Source: Nereocystis luetkeana (taxonomy: Eukaryota > Sar > Phaeophyceae > Laminariales > Laminariaceae). From it: 64,000 nucleotides of DNA. The position numbers were made by a program, and so were the translations under genes. Positions 25,901 to 33,466 of this stretch are shown one piece after another. The number at the start of each line of letters is the position of its first letter. Within the stretch, counting starts at the first letter, position 1. Location of the stretch: contig JARUPZ010000002.1 of the NCBI GenBank assembly GCA_031213475.1, positions 7,674,830 to 7,738,829 of the forward strand, written 5' to 3'. The notes below the pieces were generated by a model. The model saw only the letters and a list, made by a program, of their open reading frames with translations, had not been told where the DNA came from and did not search any database.

Positions 25901-28408
25901 TTTTTTGCATCGAGCTTGTCGGTGGGCGAGTTTTGAGAAGGGGTGAAACCAAGCGCCTCTGTGCCCCTTCCGCAGAAAATCCCTGTTTGAATCATGGCTC
26001 GTATCATGTACCAGGTACCTCGTATATAAATACATCACACCTGGGTACGAGTCAGCACCTGATTCTACATACCCGCGGTGCAGCGGAAGGGCACCCTTCC
26101 CCAACCGCCTCGCCTCGCCCCGGCCCGCCTCAAACTGCATTTCTTCACCTCTATGCGCGACCCCGCCGCCTCGGCCCTTCATAAAAAATCGCCGTTCGTT
26201 TTCCCCCGCATCTCCTCTGCTTACCGCAGGACCTTGTCCACACCCACGACAAGTTCGTGGGGCCCCTACCGGCGGACCTAGACGAGGGCACGCAGGCCTT
26301 GCACGCCCTGTTCCCGCTCCTTATCGACAACAAGGTGGCCATGACCAGCGCCACCGCCTCGGGGCTACGGTTTCCCTCGACGACGCTCGGCGAGGGCCAC
26401 CGGTGGCTCCGCACCATGTTCCCGCAGCAGCCCAAGGTGGAGGACGCAGAGGCGGCGGCGACGGCGGGGGCGGCGACGGAACCCGGGTCGACGAACGGGC
26501 AGGCTGGGGTGGCGGCGGTGGCGGTGGCGGGGGCGGTGGCAGAAGATGTGACGGTAGGGGCGGCGGCGGCGGTACTCCACGCCCTCCCAGCAAGCGGCAC
26601 AGGCGGAGACGGAGACAAGGTGTCGCCACCGGGGGGAGGCGGAGGGGACGGGGTCGAGGTCGTTGCTGGAGGCGACGGCGAGAAAGGGGAGGGCGGGGCT
26701 GGGGAGCAGGTGGCGGCGGCGGTGGCAGCGACCGAGCTTAAAAGGCGGGCGTGGGATGCCACGTTTGCGCCCGGCTTCGAGGAGCGGTACGCCGCGGGCG
26801 GGCAGGAGCACGAGGCCGGCTTTGACGCGTACCTCACCGGCTGCTGTTTCGCGGCGTCCGCTACGCTGGGGCTGGGGGTTGGGGTGGACGAGCTGAAGGG
26901 GATGACGTCCGGAGGAGGGGTGCCCGCGGCCCTTGAGGTGGTGTCTAATGCCGTCCCGCTCTTCAGGATTGTGAGTAAGAGGGTGGGTGGGTGGGTGGGC
27001 GGGGCCCGTGGCTCGACGCGTTTTCATCACTGCTGAAATGAACGCGCTCTGATTTCAAAGCAGTTTTTTTTTTTGTCGCCGGAAAATGGGAACTGCGGGA
27101 TTGGGGTTTATACTCGTATATAGATCTATAGATACCAGTACTCGGCACGTCGCCCCTTTTTACTGCTCCAAGGGTGACCCAACTCCTGCGTTCTAGCAGT
27201 TGTATCGCCGGAAAGTGGGCGCAGTAGAAATGGACCTTTACTCGAGTTTCACAGAGTATGGTGTGCTATTTTTTTTTTGTATGCACTGGTTATTGTTTGT
27301 TTCTGGACATTACTGTCGAACGCAAGTGCTGCTGAATAAGTTGGCGTGGGTGGCACTGGTTTGTGGTTGGTTTCAGGAACGTTTGCGAGTCCGTTCGCCT
27401 GGTCAGCGTGTCATCCAATCTTGCTGTCGAGACTCCGCACCTGTGCGATGGGTGATAATTTGAAGGTCTCCGGTTGCGGTACCGGCCTCGGCCGTACGTA
27501 CCACGCGACGGCGAAGACGCCCGCAAAAGAGAGCTGAAGAACTACTGTACGTCGTGCGTTTTCCGCCTAAACGGGACCTGAGCCGAACTCTGCGGCGATC
27601 AACGATGGCTTGTGTCGACCCCACCGTGCCGCACCGCCGCCACAGTCTTAACGCGTCTGCTGTTGTACGCGTCTAGGCGTCAACTTCTGTAGCTCATTCC
27701 ATTGCGCAGAGGAAATAGAGACAAGCTGGTCACCAAGTAGCTGCTCATTCCGTATAGGGTTGTGTAGACCAGGATTTCCGACCCCCACCCCTCTCCCCCC
27801 CCGCGCCACCCCACTCCCTCTGCCTCGCTCCCGGTGCCGCCTGACCCGCCCCGCCCGCCCGCCTTCCGTTCTCCACGCCGCACCAGCTGGGCGGACAGCT
27901 TGTATGCCTGCCGGGCCCCTCGCTCCCCCTCGACTTCAGCTGCTACGTGCACGTCTCGGGATTCCCGACCGCCGCCCGCACGGACGCCGTCATGCGCCCG
28001 CTCAAGGCCGTCGACGGCTGCGAAAGCGTGTGGTTCCACTGGATCGACGACACGTCCGGCTTGGCGGAGTGCCCGTCCGCGGAGGGGGCGAGGGCGCTGC
28101 TGGAAGCCGCTGCGACTGCTGCTGCTGCTGCTGCTGCTGCTGGGGATGCCTCGGTGGCCAAGAGCGAGCCCCCTCCGCGAGTGGTCGATCCTACGCAACT
28201 TGGCCTGGAGGACATGAAGCTAGTACAGCTGAACAGTGCTCTCCTTTACAGTGACGACGGCGGCCAGCAGAAGGAGGGGGAGGAGAAGGAGGGAGAGGAG
28301 GCCTGCGAGAAAGAGGGGAGGGGTGCGAAGCGGCCCCTCGATGAGAGCGAGAAGGTTGAGGAACAGGCTTCCAAGAAGACGACCGGAGGCGATGCCATGG
28401 TCCTTTGA
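4879..28408 (+). CDS. PARN: PARN-like poly(A)-specific ribonuclease, whole split gene
   Basis: Deadenylase of the DEDD (CAF1/PARN) family, which removes mRNA poly(A) tails from the 3' end with help from the 5' cap. I built it from exons whose translations match PARN in order: the N-terminal IAIDAEF (first catalytic Asp and Glu), LTQYGVCCF, HGFDFNAW, GKPVITHNGLL, GPLPADL, FPLLIDNK (third catalytic Asp), HEAGFDAYLTG (catalytic His and last Asp), then an RRM-like segment with the HWIDDTS motif that holds the cap-stacking Trp in the human enzyme. All catalytic residues are present, so it looks functional. Length is about 730 residues against 639 in human; the excess is mainly an Ala/Gly-rich insert in exon 7 and a Lys/Glu-rich tail. 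Exons 3-8 join in frame with GT-AG introns. The exon 1-2-3 junctions are not settled. The intron before exon 3 is about 14.3 kb. An in-frame upstream Met at 4,759 is possible, but the family starts at MNITRGNF. Confidence 0.93.
5241..5279 (+). CDS. PARN: PARN exon 2 (tentative)
   Basis: A short segment after the acceptor TTTTTCATAG. One frame reads PSIGFSDLYETN, which resembles the stretch before the conserved RY in PARN, but that frame does not join cleanly to both neighbours. A 23-base exon (5,241-5,263, donor CT|GTACGA) keeps the frame arithmetically but reads less like PARN. Boundaries are therefore uncertain. Confidence 0.35.
6561..7692 (+). repeat. R1.1 dispersed repeat, copy 2
   Basis: Nearly identical to copy 3 and slightly more different from copy 1. 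The flanks read TATAC on both sides (GGTATAC before the repeat, CTATACC after), a possible 5-bp target duplication. It lies in the large PARN intron. Confidence 0.75.
8595..8668 (+). repeat. tRNA-like remnant
   Basis: GTGGGTTCGAGTCTCAC forms a T arm and B box, with GGCTTGGTTTGGTAGGTGG upstream as an A-box-like stretch. The anticodon arm does not fold properly, so this is a pseudo-tRNA or SINE head. Confidence 0.4.
9419..9628 (+). mobile_element. MITE-2 copy
   Basis: Inverted ends GCACACTCCCTGGGACAATT and ATTCGCCCGAGGGGGTGTGC; middle part similar to the 10.3-kb copy (GTCGAAATATTTC). Confidence 0.6.
9626..9735 (+). mobile_element. MITE-1 copy
   Basis: Diverged copy (AGTACGGGGGGCCATAGTAA to TGTGGTCCCCCGTGGTA). 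It lies directly beside a MITE-2 copy ending at about 9,628. Confidence 0.7.
10290..10495 (+). mobile_element. MITE-2 copy, best preserved
   Basis: Long terminal inverted repeats of about 32 bp: GATAACACATCCCCTGTGGG with ACGAATTTCAGA on the left, TCTGAAAATCGTCCGAGGGG with GTGTGTTATC on the right. No coding capacity. Confidence 0.7.
10499..10608 (+). mobile_element. MITE-1 copy
   Basis: Left end altered (TATTGCGGGGTTCCACAG), right end CATGGTCCCCCCGTAATA. It lies within 15 bases of a MITE-2 copy ending at 10,484. Confidence 0.7.
11088..11320 (+). mobile_element. MITE-2 copy
   Basis: CCCCGGGGATGAATTTCAGA at the left and TTCGAAATCCCTGCGAGGGG at the right, with an expanded poly(T) inside. It abuts the SINE-like repeat at 11,325. 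Confidence 0.6.
11325..11545 (-). repeat. Short dispersed repeat sharing the LINE 3' end (SINE-like), copy 1
   Basis: About 220 bp, an inverted copy of 19,322-19,557. Read on the minus strand it ends TCTCCTATCGAGTACACCCC. The GAGTAC-plus-C-run terminus is the same as that of the LINE above, as expected for a SINE mobilised by that LINE. No pol III boxes were recognised. Confidence 0.6.
11846..14750 (-). mobile_element. Broken non-LTR retrotransposon (LINE) in the large PARN intron
   Basis: On the minus strand, segments of one LINE polyprotein follow in order. A pre-RT segment (14,605-14,174) has RRKAHARYTSSK and MKQMWVGIKGILGK. The segment to about 13,860 has EFTREEVKNCVAKLKNRKT and AGADQI. 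The reverse transcriptase is at 13,837-12,767. A C-terminal part (12,870-12,070) has a Cys-containing MCSCGKAIE knuckle and ends WWPQAAKPEGDK. The pieces lie in different frames with at least four frameshifts or stops (for example near 13,862, at 12,767 and near 12,200). No endonuclease domain is visible, so the 5' end is missing. The 3' untranslated end (about 12,000-11,846) finishes with GAGTAC and a poly(C) run. Confidence 0.85.
12767..13837 (-). pseudogene. LINE reverse transcriptase fragment
   Basis: 356 residues open on the minus strand with the RT motifs in order: NLFKKGDKADPGNYRGITLL, GQAGFRPNRSCVDHGYTL, CLDVEKAYDTVWR (motif A Asp present), GVAHGCTLSPNLFKICINDL (motif B), LMFADEFVGIS (motif C) and ANVKKCAVVV. 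The motif C box reads FADE where active enzymes have FADD, so the second catalytic Asp is replaced by Glu and the enzyme is probably dead. It belongs to the CR1/Jockey/I-like side of LINEs rather than LTR or Penelope RTs; the exact clade needs a tree. Confidence 0.88.
14753..14985 (-). mobile_element. Second 3' end of the same LINE family, head-to-tail upstream
   Basis: Direct repeat, with moderate divergence, of 11,846-12,065: both run from the last ORF codons (WWPQ-like) through GTCTCGAAAGGGATGCGTGG to GAGTAC- or GAATAC-like sequence and a poly(C) run. It lies just upstream (minus-strand sense) of the longer LINE, so two LINE copies stand head to tail. Confidence 0.75.
15018..15233 (+). mobile_element. 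MITE-2 copy, degraded right end
   Basis: Left end AACCCCCCTCGGACGAATTT is well kept; right end CCCCACGAGGTGTGTTGTTA is worn. It lies just beyond the LINE 3' fragment. Confidence 0.5.
15874..17016 (+). repeat. R1.1 dispersed repeat, copy 3
   Basis: Nearly identical to copy 2, with an expanded CGTACGTACG run near 16,115-16,140 and a short duplication (AGTTCTAT) at the right edge. It lies in the large PARN intron. Confidence 0.75.
18525..18585 (+). repeat. GTTC tetranucleotide microsatellite
   Basis: Imperfect (GTTC)n run with GTTT interruptions, in the large PARN intron. A matching array lies at 22.57-22.69 kb. Confidence 0.85.
18953..18980 (+). repeat. Long poly(G) tract
   Basis: An almost unbroken G run of about 26 bases. 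Similar G or C runs occur at 31,103-31,122 and 35,350-35,372, some of them at repeat ends. Confidence 0.85.
19085..19180 (+). mobile_element. MITE-3 copy, diverged
   Basis: CCTTGACCCTTTTAAGGCCG with GGGGACAAG at the left and TTTGCCCCCAAAACGAGACT at the right form an imperfect inverted pair, as in the 37.5-kb copy. Confidence 0.55.
19240..19330 (+). mobile_element. LINE 3' end fragment
   Basis: Contains TCGAAAGGGATGCGTGGTCA and GAGTACGCC followed by a poly(C) run, matching the LINE 3' end on the plus strand. A copy of the short poly(C)-ending repeat begins directly after it. Confidence 0.65.
19322..19557 (+). repeat. Short dispersed repeat sharing the LINE 3' end (SINE-like), copy 2
   Basis: Runs from a poly(C) tract and TTACAAGCGGTTCGTAG to CTATCGAGTACACCCCCC. 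It closely matches the minus strand of 11,325-11,545 and lies just upstream of PARN exon 3. Confidence 0.65.
19583..19770 (+). CDS. PARN: PARN exon 3
   Basis: The acceptor CACCCCAG is followed by ARYEMARSS and LTQYGVCCFRYDDQG, then FNSFILPG and CQQSSMAFL, which align with human PARN ERYQKL, FQFGLCTFKY and CQSSSIDFL. The donor is CTCAG|GTATTG, phase 2. Confidence 0.93.
19858..20015 (+). repeat. GGTGTT/GGTGAT-rich microsatellite
   Basis: Irregular array of GGTGTTGGT-type units in the PARN intron directly after exon 3. Open frames through it are artefacts. Confidence 0.8.
21476..21758 (+). CDS. PARN: PARN exon 4
   Basis: The acceptor CATGGCAG completes a Ser codon with exon 3, then THGFDFNAWIADGVSFL follows (human SQGFDFNKVFRNGIPYL). 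The rest is Ala/Glu-rich and probably helical, ending ILDARKK at the donor AAAAAG|GTACAA, phase 0. Confidence 0.93.
21880..22020 (+). repeat. Diverged repeat shared with 48.64-48.78 kb
   Basis: CAGATCCGGGGTCACA-AGCAGGCTCT, a poly(C) run, CTACGGTTCGTG and CATTTTTATC are shared in order with the 48.6-kb copy. Class unknown. It lies in the PARN intron after exon 4. Confidence 0.55.
22568..22690 (+). repeat. TTCG/TTCA microsatellite
   Basis: About 120 bases of imperfect (TTCG)n, in the PARN intron after exon 4. Confidence 0.85.
23218..23391 (+). CDS. PARN: PARN exon 5
   Basis: Phase-0 exon encoding VEDLVREATRGGEY and RWLMYEFVGAN, in the position of the R3H-like and linker region of PARN. The acceptor is TTGAAAG and the donor ATTGAG|GTATGT. 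Confidence 0.85.
23804..23923 (+). mobile_element. MITE-1 copy, degraded
   Basis: The internal part (AAATAGGACCCAATGTTGTG, GTGTACCGTAGGTCCTATTA) is clear and the ends are eroded. In the PARN intron after exon 5. Confidence 0.6.
24508..24744 (-). mobile_element. MITE-1 copy split by a second MITE-1
   Basis: Outer element in reverse sense: left arm 24,508-24,574, right arm 24,684-24,744 ending CTATGGTCCCCCGTAATA. A second, forward copy sits between the arms. The right arm also carries a small internal duplication of CAATATTTGGTC. Confidence 0.78.
24575..24683 (+). mobile_element. MITE-1 copy nested in another MITE-1
   Basis: TATTACGGGGGACCATAG to CTATGGTCCCCCGTAATA. Compared with the uninterrupted copy at 3,553, the insertion point duplicates TA, which fixes the element ends at CGGGGG...CCCCCG and the target duplication as TA. 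Confidence 0.8.
25124..25294 (+). CDS. PARN: PARN exon 6
   Basis: Phase-0 exon ending AAGFRRVVDFISKAGKPVI and THNGLL, matching human [23 protein letters not shown] of the nuclease core. Acceptor CATCAG, donor CTGCTG|GTGCGC. Its 3' edge plus the start of the intron is duplicated about 0.2 kb downstream. Confidence 0.9.
25265..25560 (+). repeat. Tandem duplication of PARN exon 6 end plus intron start
   Basis: ACCCACAACGGGCTGCTGGT with the following CCCGCGGACGATACCATC recurs at about 25,480-25,530 as ACCCACAGCGGACTTCTGGT with CCCGCGGACGAAACCATC. A (CTTGTT)n tract lies between the copies and again after the second, at 25,585-25,660. The unit is about 0.2 kb. Confidence 0.75.
26230..26970 (+). 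CDS. PARN: PARN exon 7, second half of nuclease domain
   Basis: Begins DLVHTHDKFVGPLPADL directly after exon 6 in phase 0, as in human PARN. It carries FPLLIDNK (catalytic Asp) and HEAGFDAYLTG (catalytic His and Asp). Between these lies an Ala/Gly/Val-rich stretch of about 100 residues (roughly 26,440-26,745) encoded by GCG/GGC-rich DNA that human PARN lacks. Donor GGATT|GTGAGT. Confidence 0.95.
27887..28408 (+). CDS. PARN: PARN exon 8, RRM-like cap-binding segment and C-terminus
   Basis: The acceptor CGCACCAG continues from exon 7 in phase 0. SCYVHVSGFP and WFHWIDDTSGLAE match the RRM of PARN, including the Trp that stacks on the mRNA cap in human PARN. A (GCT)n Ala run follows at about 28,110-28,140, then a Glu/Lys-rich tail with a possible nuclear localisation signal (AKRPLDESEK), ending at TGA. 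Confidence 0.95.
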   Translation: MGGQLVCLPGPSLPLDFSCYVHVSGFPTAARTDAVMRPLKAVDGCESVWFHWIDDTSGLAECPSAEGARALLEAAATAAAAAAAAGDASVAKSEPPPRVVDPTQLGLEDMKLVQLNSALLYSDDGGQQKEGEEKEGEEACEKEGRGAKRPLDESEKVEEQASKKTTGGDAMVL

Positions 28409-29204
28409 TCGCTGTTCTTTTTTTCGTCAGTCGTACTATTTATTGATACAGCTATTACAAGTAGTATACGTGAAGCGTTTTGGAGGATATCGAGAACGAG
28501 TAGGAAGACCGGCCGGTCTGTCGACCGGCATGTTTCGTTTGTTTTTTTTTCCCCCTCTTTTTTTTTTTTTTTTTTTTTCTATTCTAGTATTCCTAACGAA
28601 ATTTTGTGTTAGCCCGAGGGCATCCATGTATTACGTACGAGAGAGCCGCGGCAGGTGGGCATACACTCGTACACGGAGCGGATTCCTCTGTTGTGGCCGT
28701 CACTGAACGATTTTGTCGTGGAAGTGGCTGACGAGGAGCTCACGCGTACTTAAGACTCAGGTGGACAGGCCAGCGTTGCCGAGAAGTCTCTTGGTGTGGT
28801 GATGTCACGTCCTGGACATGTTAGAGCTGTCGATACTATCAGGACTCTACGTGAGTGTTTACAGCGAATTTGCGCAGCCTCGTTCAGGAAAGGAGTGGCG
28901 AAACGCCCCTAGGAACCCGGTATCGATTTTTGGTTATCTTCAGCGGCACATTTTACTCAGCGTTCCTTCAGGGAGGGCGGCCGTCCTGCGTCTGGTTCCA
29001 GCCCTGTATTTGTTCGTGCCCACGTGAGGGGGAGGGAGGAGGGGGAGGCGGGGGGTGCATTCATGGCATGCATGGCCGTAGTAGTCGTATGGGGGGGGAG
29101 GGGGGGTTGTGACTTTCCGAGACTTGGACGGCAAGCGATGACCGGCCTGCAGGTGGGAACTGGGTGCGGTTTACAATAGTACCGTTGTCACTATACTCGA
29201 AATC

Positions 29205-30450
29205 ATGCAGGGGTCTGGCGAGTGACATGGTATCACTGTATAAGCAGCACGAGTAAAAGGCGCCGGGCACCTGATATACAGCTAGCATCACAGTTGGTAC
29301 TAAATGCGCGAGCTATACGTAGCACCCAAGAGAGTTCGGCGCTCAGCCCGGACGAGCAGCCTTTCGAGTGTTCCCGTGCCGCATTCATGCGCGCCTGGGT
29401 TGTAGGAGTTGTCAGCTGCTCCAGGCACTTTTTGGTTGATTGATCAAGCGTGACCGGCTGGAGTGGTTCTGTCTTTTTTGGTGCGCAACAGGTGCGTGCG
29501 CGCCCACGTGCGGTCTAGGAACAGCCGAGGGTATTATAATCTACAGCGAGTGTCTGGCGAGTGACATGGTAGCTGTATAAGTGCAGGAGTAGGTAGGATG
29601 AAGGCGAGCAGGCAATACTATGTAGCGGTGATACACGAACTGTTGTGGGTAGGTGAAGCTTTCAGCGTTCAGCCCGGGTGGCTATCCTTCCTACTTACTG
29701 TACTATTCCCGCGCTGTGTGGTTGTGCACCGCGTGAGGGGTGTAGTTGTGAGCTCCTCCCCGAGACTTCAGCTCACGAATACGCGAGCAGCTGACTGTTT
29801 TCGTCAGTTGCGCACAAAACGCGCACTGGGTGTGGTCTAGAAAGCAGCCAACGGCGGGATCCCCTGTCTGGTGCAAGAGCGTGTGAGTAACACGGCAGGT
29901 ATAATAGGGTGACGGGCGGCGAGTGATGCTATAGCATAGATAGATGAAAGGTGGTGCACTAGCTGCACGATTTACCACACGCACACACGAGGCTTCGACG
30001 TTAAGCCGGGCGGGGAGCCATTTCCGACTCTTCCCGCGCTGTGTTCGTGGAGTGGTGAAGTCCCTTCCGACTGGTAGACTCTAGCGAGCGTGAGCAGTCG
30101 ACTGCCTGCTTTTGGTACGCATCAGGTGTGCGCCGCGCGCCAGGTGTGGTCTATATGACGGCCAACATATTCTGCCGAGTACCAGGATCTGGCGAGTGAC
30201 ATGGTCAAGACTATGGAGAAGAGTTGCATAATATGATGCGATAAAACGGAGCAATCAATGCCATTGGTAATACCTGGCACGATACTTCGGCATCCAGGCT
30301 GGATAACCTTCCTCCCGACTTTCCTCGCGCAGTGTTCGAGGGCGCGAGGGATGCATTTATGTGAACTGCCGAGACGTGAACACGCCTGAAATGAGCAGCC
30401 GACTGCGTGATTTATGCGCAACAGGAGATGCGCACCACAGTGTGTGGGGG
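29205..30450 (+). repeat. Diverged tandem repeat of about 0.3 kb, four units
   Basis: Each unit starts GTCTGGCGAGTGACATGGT or similar (about 29,213; 29,552; a worn one near 29,880; 30,187) and passes through a TTCAGC-CC-GG stretch and GTGCGCAACAGGTGCG-like sequence. No protein is conserved between units. Confidence 0.65.
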
Positions 30451-30893
30451 CCTTGAAGTATTAAAGGAAGTCGACACGATAGATCGCCTTCGATAAGACA
30501 AACAAACGAAAAACATGGAATCGATGGCGCGATTTTTGGTTAGTCGATACGACACGTATGTACGCCGAACCTAAGCCTTTTCGTTCAGTGTCGGCACAGA
30601 TGAACGGGGGTGCCAGGAGATGGCGGGAGGGTAAAAAAAAGCGTTCGATACGATATATATCCAAACATCATGAAGTGGGCCTGGAATCAACCCTTGGGAC
30701 GTGATGCATCCGCATGCTCGCAATTGTCCTCTTGTGGTCGGTTCACGCCCTCAACCCGAGGAGCGCTCGTGCTCAATGGCCGCCGTGAAGTCTCGCCGTG
30801 TCGTGGGAACCTCATTTTTTCCCCACAATAAATCCCACTATTAATAGTTTGTCTCCAAAAACGTCGGGGCGGTAAAAAAAACGTGGATGCGTC

Positions 30894-31006
30894 TATGACG
30901 GGGGGCCGTATTCGATAGGGACCCACGGTACAGACAAAAAACCTACATATTTCGCAATTTTTACTAAACAATATTTGGTCCTATATACTTAGGTTCCCCC
31001 GTAATA
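30894..31006 (-). mobile_element. MITE-1 copy, degraded
   Basis: Left TGACGGGGGGCC, right TTAGGTTCCCCCGTAATA, with the reversed core CAATATTTGGTCC. In the PARN-to-thioredoxin intergenic region. Confidence 0.65.
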
Positions 31007-31431
31007 GTGGGAGCACAGCGATCGTACAGTACCACAGCAGTAGTACTGTAGTAGATTTACTTAGGTTGCCCCCCAGCGGGGTGGCATCGATATTTTGATT
31101 TGCCCCCCCCCCCCCCCCCCCCGTGGACAGCGACTACCAGGTATTTTTTTTAGTGAAACGTTGTCCCCGGTGTTAAGGGGTTAAGGAGGAATCTCGTCAA
31201 GGAAAACAGACAACGCTAACACCCCGGAGATAACACAGCGTTTTGACCACATTTTCGACCATTTGGCGGAGGGGGGGAGGGGGTGGGGGACAGGACATCG
31301 TACGGGGGGGATAATATGGAAGGGCAATAGGGTATACCAGTATGAGAAGCGCGGTCCTAACAACCGTGTATATTACGTACGCGTTCTACGATAGAGGCAG
31401 CACATTTTCCGCGAATACGTTTTCAGAACGA

Positions 31432-31531
31432 CGGGGTTTCATTTAGAACCGCAATTCCGTTTTGGGGACAATCCAGTCAATTTCTAAGTAGTTTGTCCCC
31501 AAAACGGGACCGCGGTACTAAAAGGGTTAAA
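31432..31531 (+). mobile_element. MITE-3 copy
   Basis: AGAACCGCAATTCCGTTTTG with GGGACAA is inverted as TTTGTCCCCAAAACGGGACC with GCGGT. Confidence 0.65.
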
Positions 31532-31827
31532 CACCCAAAAAAACGTCGGGATTCCAGCCTTTGTTTCGATCAATGATGTTTCGGTATACTTGGGCCATCA
31601 AATTATTCGTCGGGATGCAATTTGATTTTAGCTGACGTCAGTCTTCGGGCGAGGTAGGGAGCTCCGTAAGTGAGGAGCCTCAGAAAACGAAGGGTCAACC
31701 TCTGTCGTAGAACGCCTCTACGGTATACGACGAGTAGTGCCACAATGCGCGCGTGTGTCGCAAAAACTCCTTGCAATGTTGAAGTCGAGTCGGTTACTAT
31801 CATTACTTCGTCATCATCCCTTCATGA

Positions 31828-32105
31828 AGCGGCCCGGGCTGGTTCGTGTGGTCGATGCCGGGAAAAATCGTCCTTCGGTTTGGTCACTTTTTCCCTCTGA
31901 ACATCTCCAGATAAATAGTTTTTCTGCCCCTTCTCCCAGCAGCCCGGGCTGCTTGGCGTGGTCGAAGCCGCTTCACCCAACAGCCTGGACTGCTTCGTGT
32001 GGTTGGTCGGTGCTGCTGAACCCAACAGTCGGGACTGCTTTGTATTATGGTCGATGCTGCTTCACCCAACAGCCCGAGCTGCTTCGTGTGATCCGTGCTG
32101 CAAAA
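31828..32105 (+). repeat. Tandem repeat of about 45 bp
   Basis: Units of the form AGCCCGGGCTGCTTCGTGTG plus GTCGATGCTGCTTCACCCAAC. Two copies of AAATCGTC-TTCGGTTT-GT flank the array as longer direct repeats (31,867 and 32,115). Confidence 0.7.
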
Positions 32106-32522
32106 AAAATATAAATCGTCATTCGGTTTCGTTACGTCTTCCTTCTCGAAAATCCCATACGATTTTTGTTTCTTTCTTCTTTCCTCAGAGTTAATAGCTC
32201 GTCGCAGCAGTCGTCGTCGTTCCGCTCTACACTCTTCCCTACCTACTGCTGTAGTCTCTGCCGATCTCACTTCGCGAGCCCGTCGGGAATCGGTCTACAT
32301 TCGGTTCTATTATCTGTTTCGTTCCGTGGGAGGCAAAGCTGCGCAAAAAATACCAAAGCGCGTGGGAAAACGCCGCCAATGACAGAAAAACCATACCCGA
32401 AAGAAAATATGGCATGAACAATAACCACAATGTTTTGAGGTATGTCGTACCAGTACCTGGTACGTTGGTACTAGGATTCTCTCCCTTTCGAACGCTGTGT
32501 CGAGCAGCAGATCGAATATTCA

Positions 32523-32605
32523 CCCCCCCATGGTCATACGACTACGGCCATGCGTGAGATCGAGTACATCTCTCTTATCGAGTACACCCCCCCCCCCCCC
32601 CGCCC
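32523..32605 (+). repeat. 3' fragment of the SINE-like repeat
   Basis: Matches the last 70-80 bases of the 19.3-kb copy (ATGGTCATACGACTACGGCC, then TCGAGTACACCCCCC) and runs into a mixed poly(C) tract. Short core matches (GCATGGCCGT) also occur between G-runs near 29,060-29,110 and 33,790-33,830. Confidence 0.55.
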
Positions 32606-33466
32606 CCCCACCCCCCCCGCTCACAAGCGACGGCTATGCGTACATAGACGACAGCTTACGCGTACGTACACAGCAGAGGCACTGCTGTACGTATCGTTTT
32701 CGTTGCGGTACGCGCCAGCCCAATTCCAGCCCACCATCAAATCTACTTCCCACATTTCCCCGTTTATAATACCACCAAATCAATAAAAAAATAACGTGCT
32801 CGTACGCAGCGTCCAAACAGAAACGACGGCATCTGACGACTGGGAATACGAAAAAAGCTGCTCAAACACCCAAACGCAAAAGAAAGACGACTTTTTTTTT
32901 TGATGACCGCTGGGAAGAATATATACGCGAGCGACGACCGGACTGACTGAAAAATATTTAAAAACTACCATCCATACCTGATGCTGCTGCTGCATCACAC
33001 GATAAAACACGTACGCACGTGATCCGCACCCTCCCCCGCGACGTTCCAAACATTCTAAGGCTGAGCACGCAGGGCCATCTGTGCTGGTTGCGCCGAAACC
33101 AGCACGGCTCCAAAGGCACACCGGATATGCTTATAAGTAGAAGACCGGTCTCAGTTTTTCCGGGCGTGTGAGAGGGAGCGTCTCTTGTCGGCCTTGCAAA
33201 AGCCTCTTTATAGCACTGCACCTGCAACATACTTGAAAATACTGTACGTACATAAACAAAATGTTCGCAATAGTAAAAAAAGGGGGGGGGCAAGAAGGCC
33301 TCTTTTGTTTGCATCTTAATAGTTTCAGTGTATATCGGAGGGGGGGAGGGGTCGAAAGGAGAGAATATCAAACCAACCGCGGGCTCCTGTTTTGCTGCAT
33401 CTGGCATGTTACAGCCTCTTTGCAGCACGCCACTCCAAACCGCATCACACCACACCAAAAACCCCT

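Larger units (their letters stand above)
19771..27886 (+). other. PARN: Smaller PARN introns (after exons 3 to 7)
   Basis: 19,771-21,475: GGTGTT array and a small hairpin at 20,713-20,777. 21,759-23,217: repeat shared with 48.6 kb and a TTCG array. 23,392-25,123: MITE-1 copies, one nested. 25,295-26,229: duplicated exon edge and TTGTTC tracts. 26,971-27,886: nothing recognised. Confidence 0.6.
28409..33466. other. Intergenic region between convergent PARN and thioredoxin-like genes
   Basis: About 5 kb with tandem repeats (29.2-30.45 and 31.83-32.1 kb), MITE-1, MITE-3, a SINE-like fragment and G/C runs. No gene recognised. Confidence 0.6.

Noticed and set aside
26151-27030. Minus-strand open frames of over 200 codons
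   Set aside because: Antisense shadows of PARN exon 7, caused by its GC-rich composition.
31828-32105. CRISPR-like array
   Set aside because: The units are contiguous and diverged with no unique spacers, in a eukaryotic context; this is an ordinary tandem repeat.
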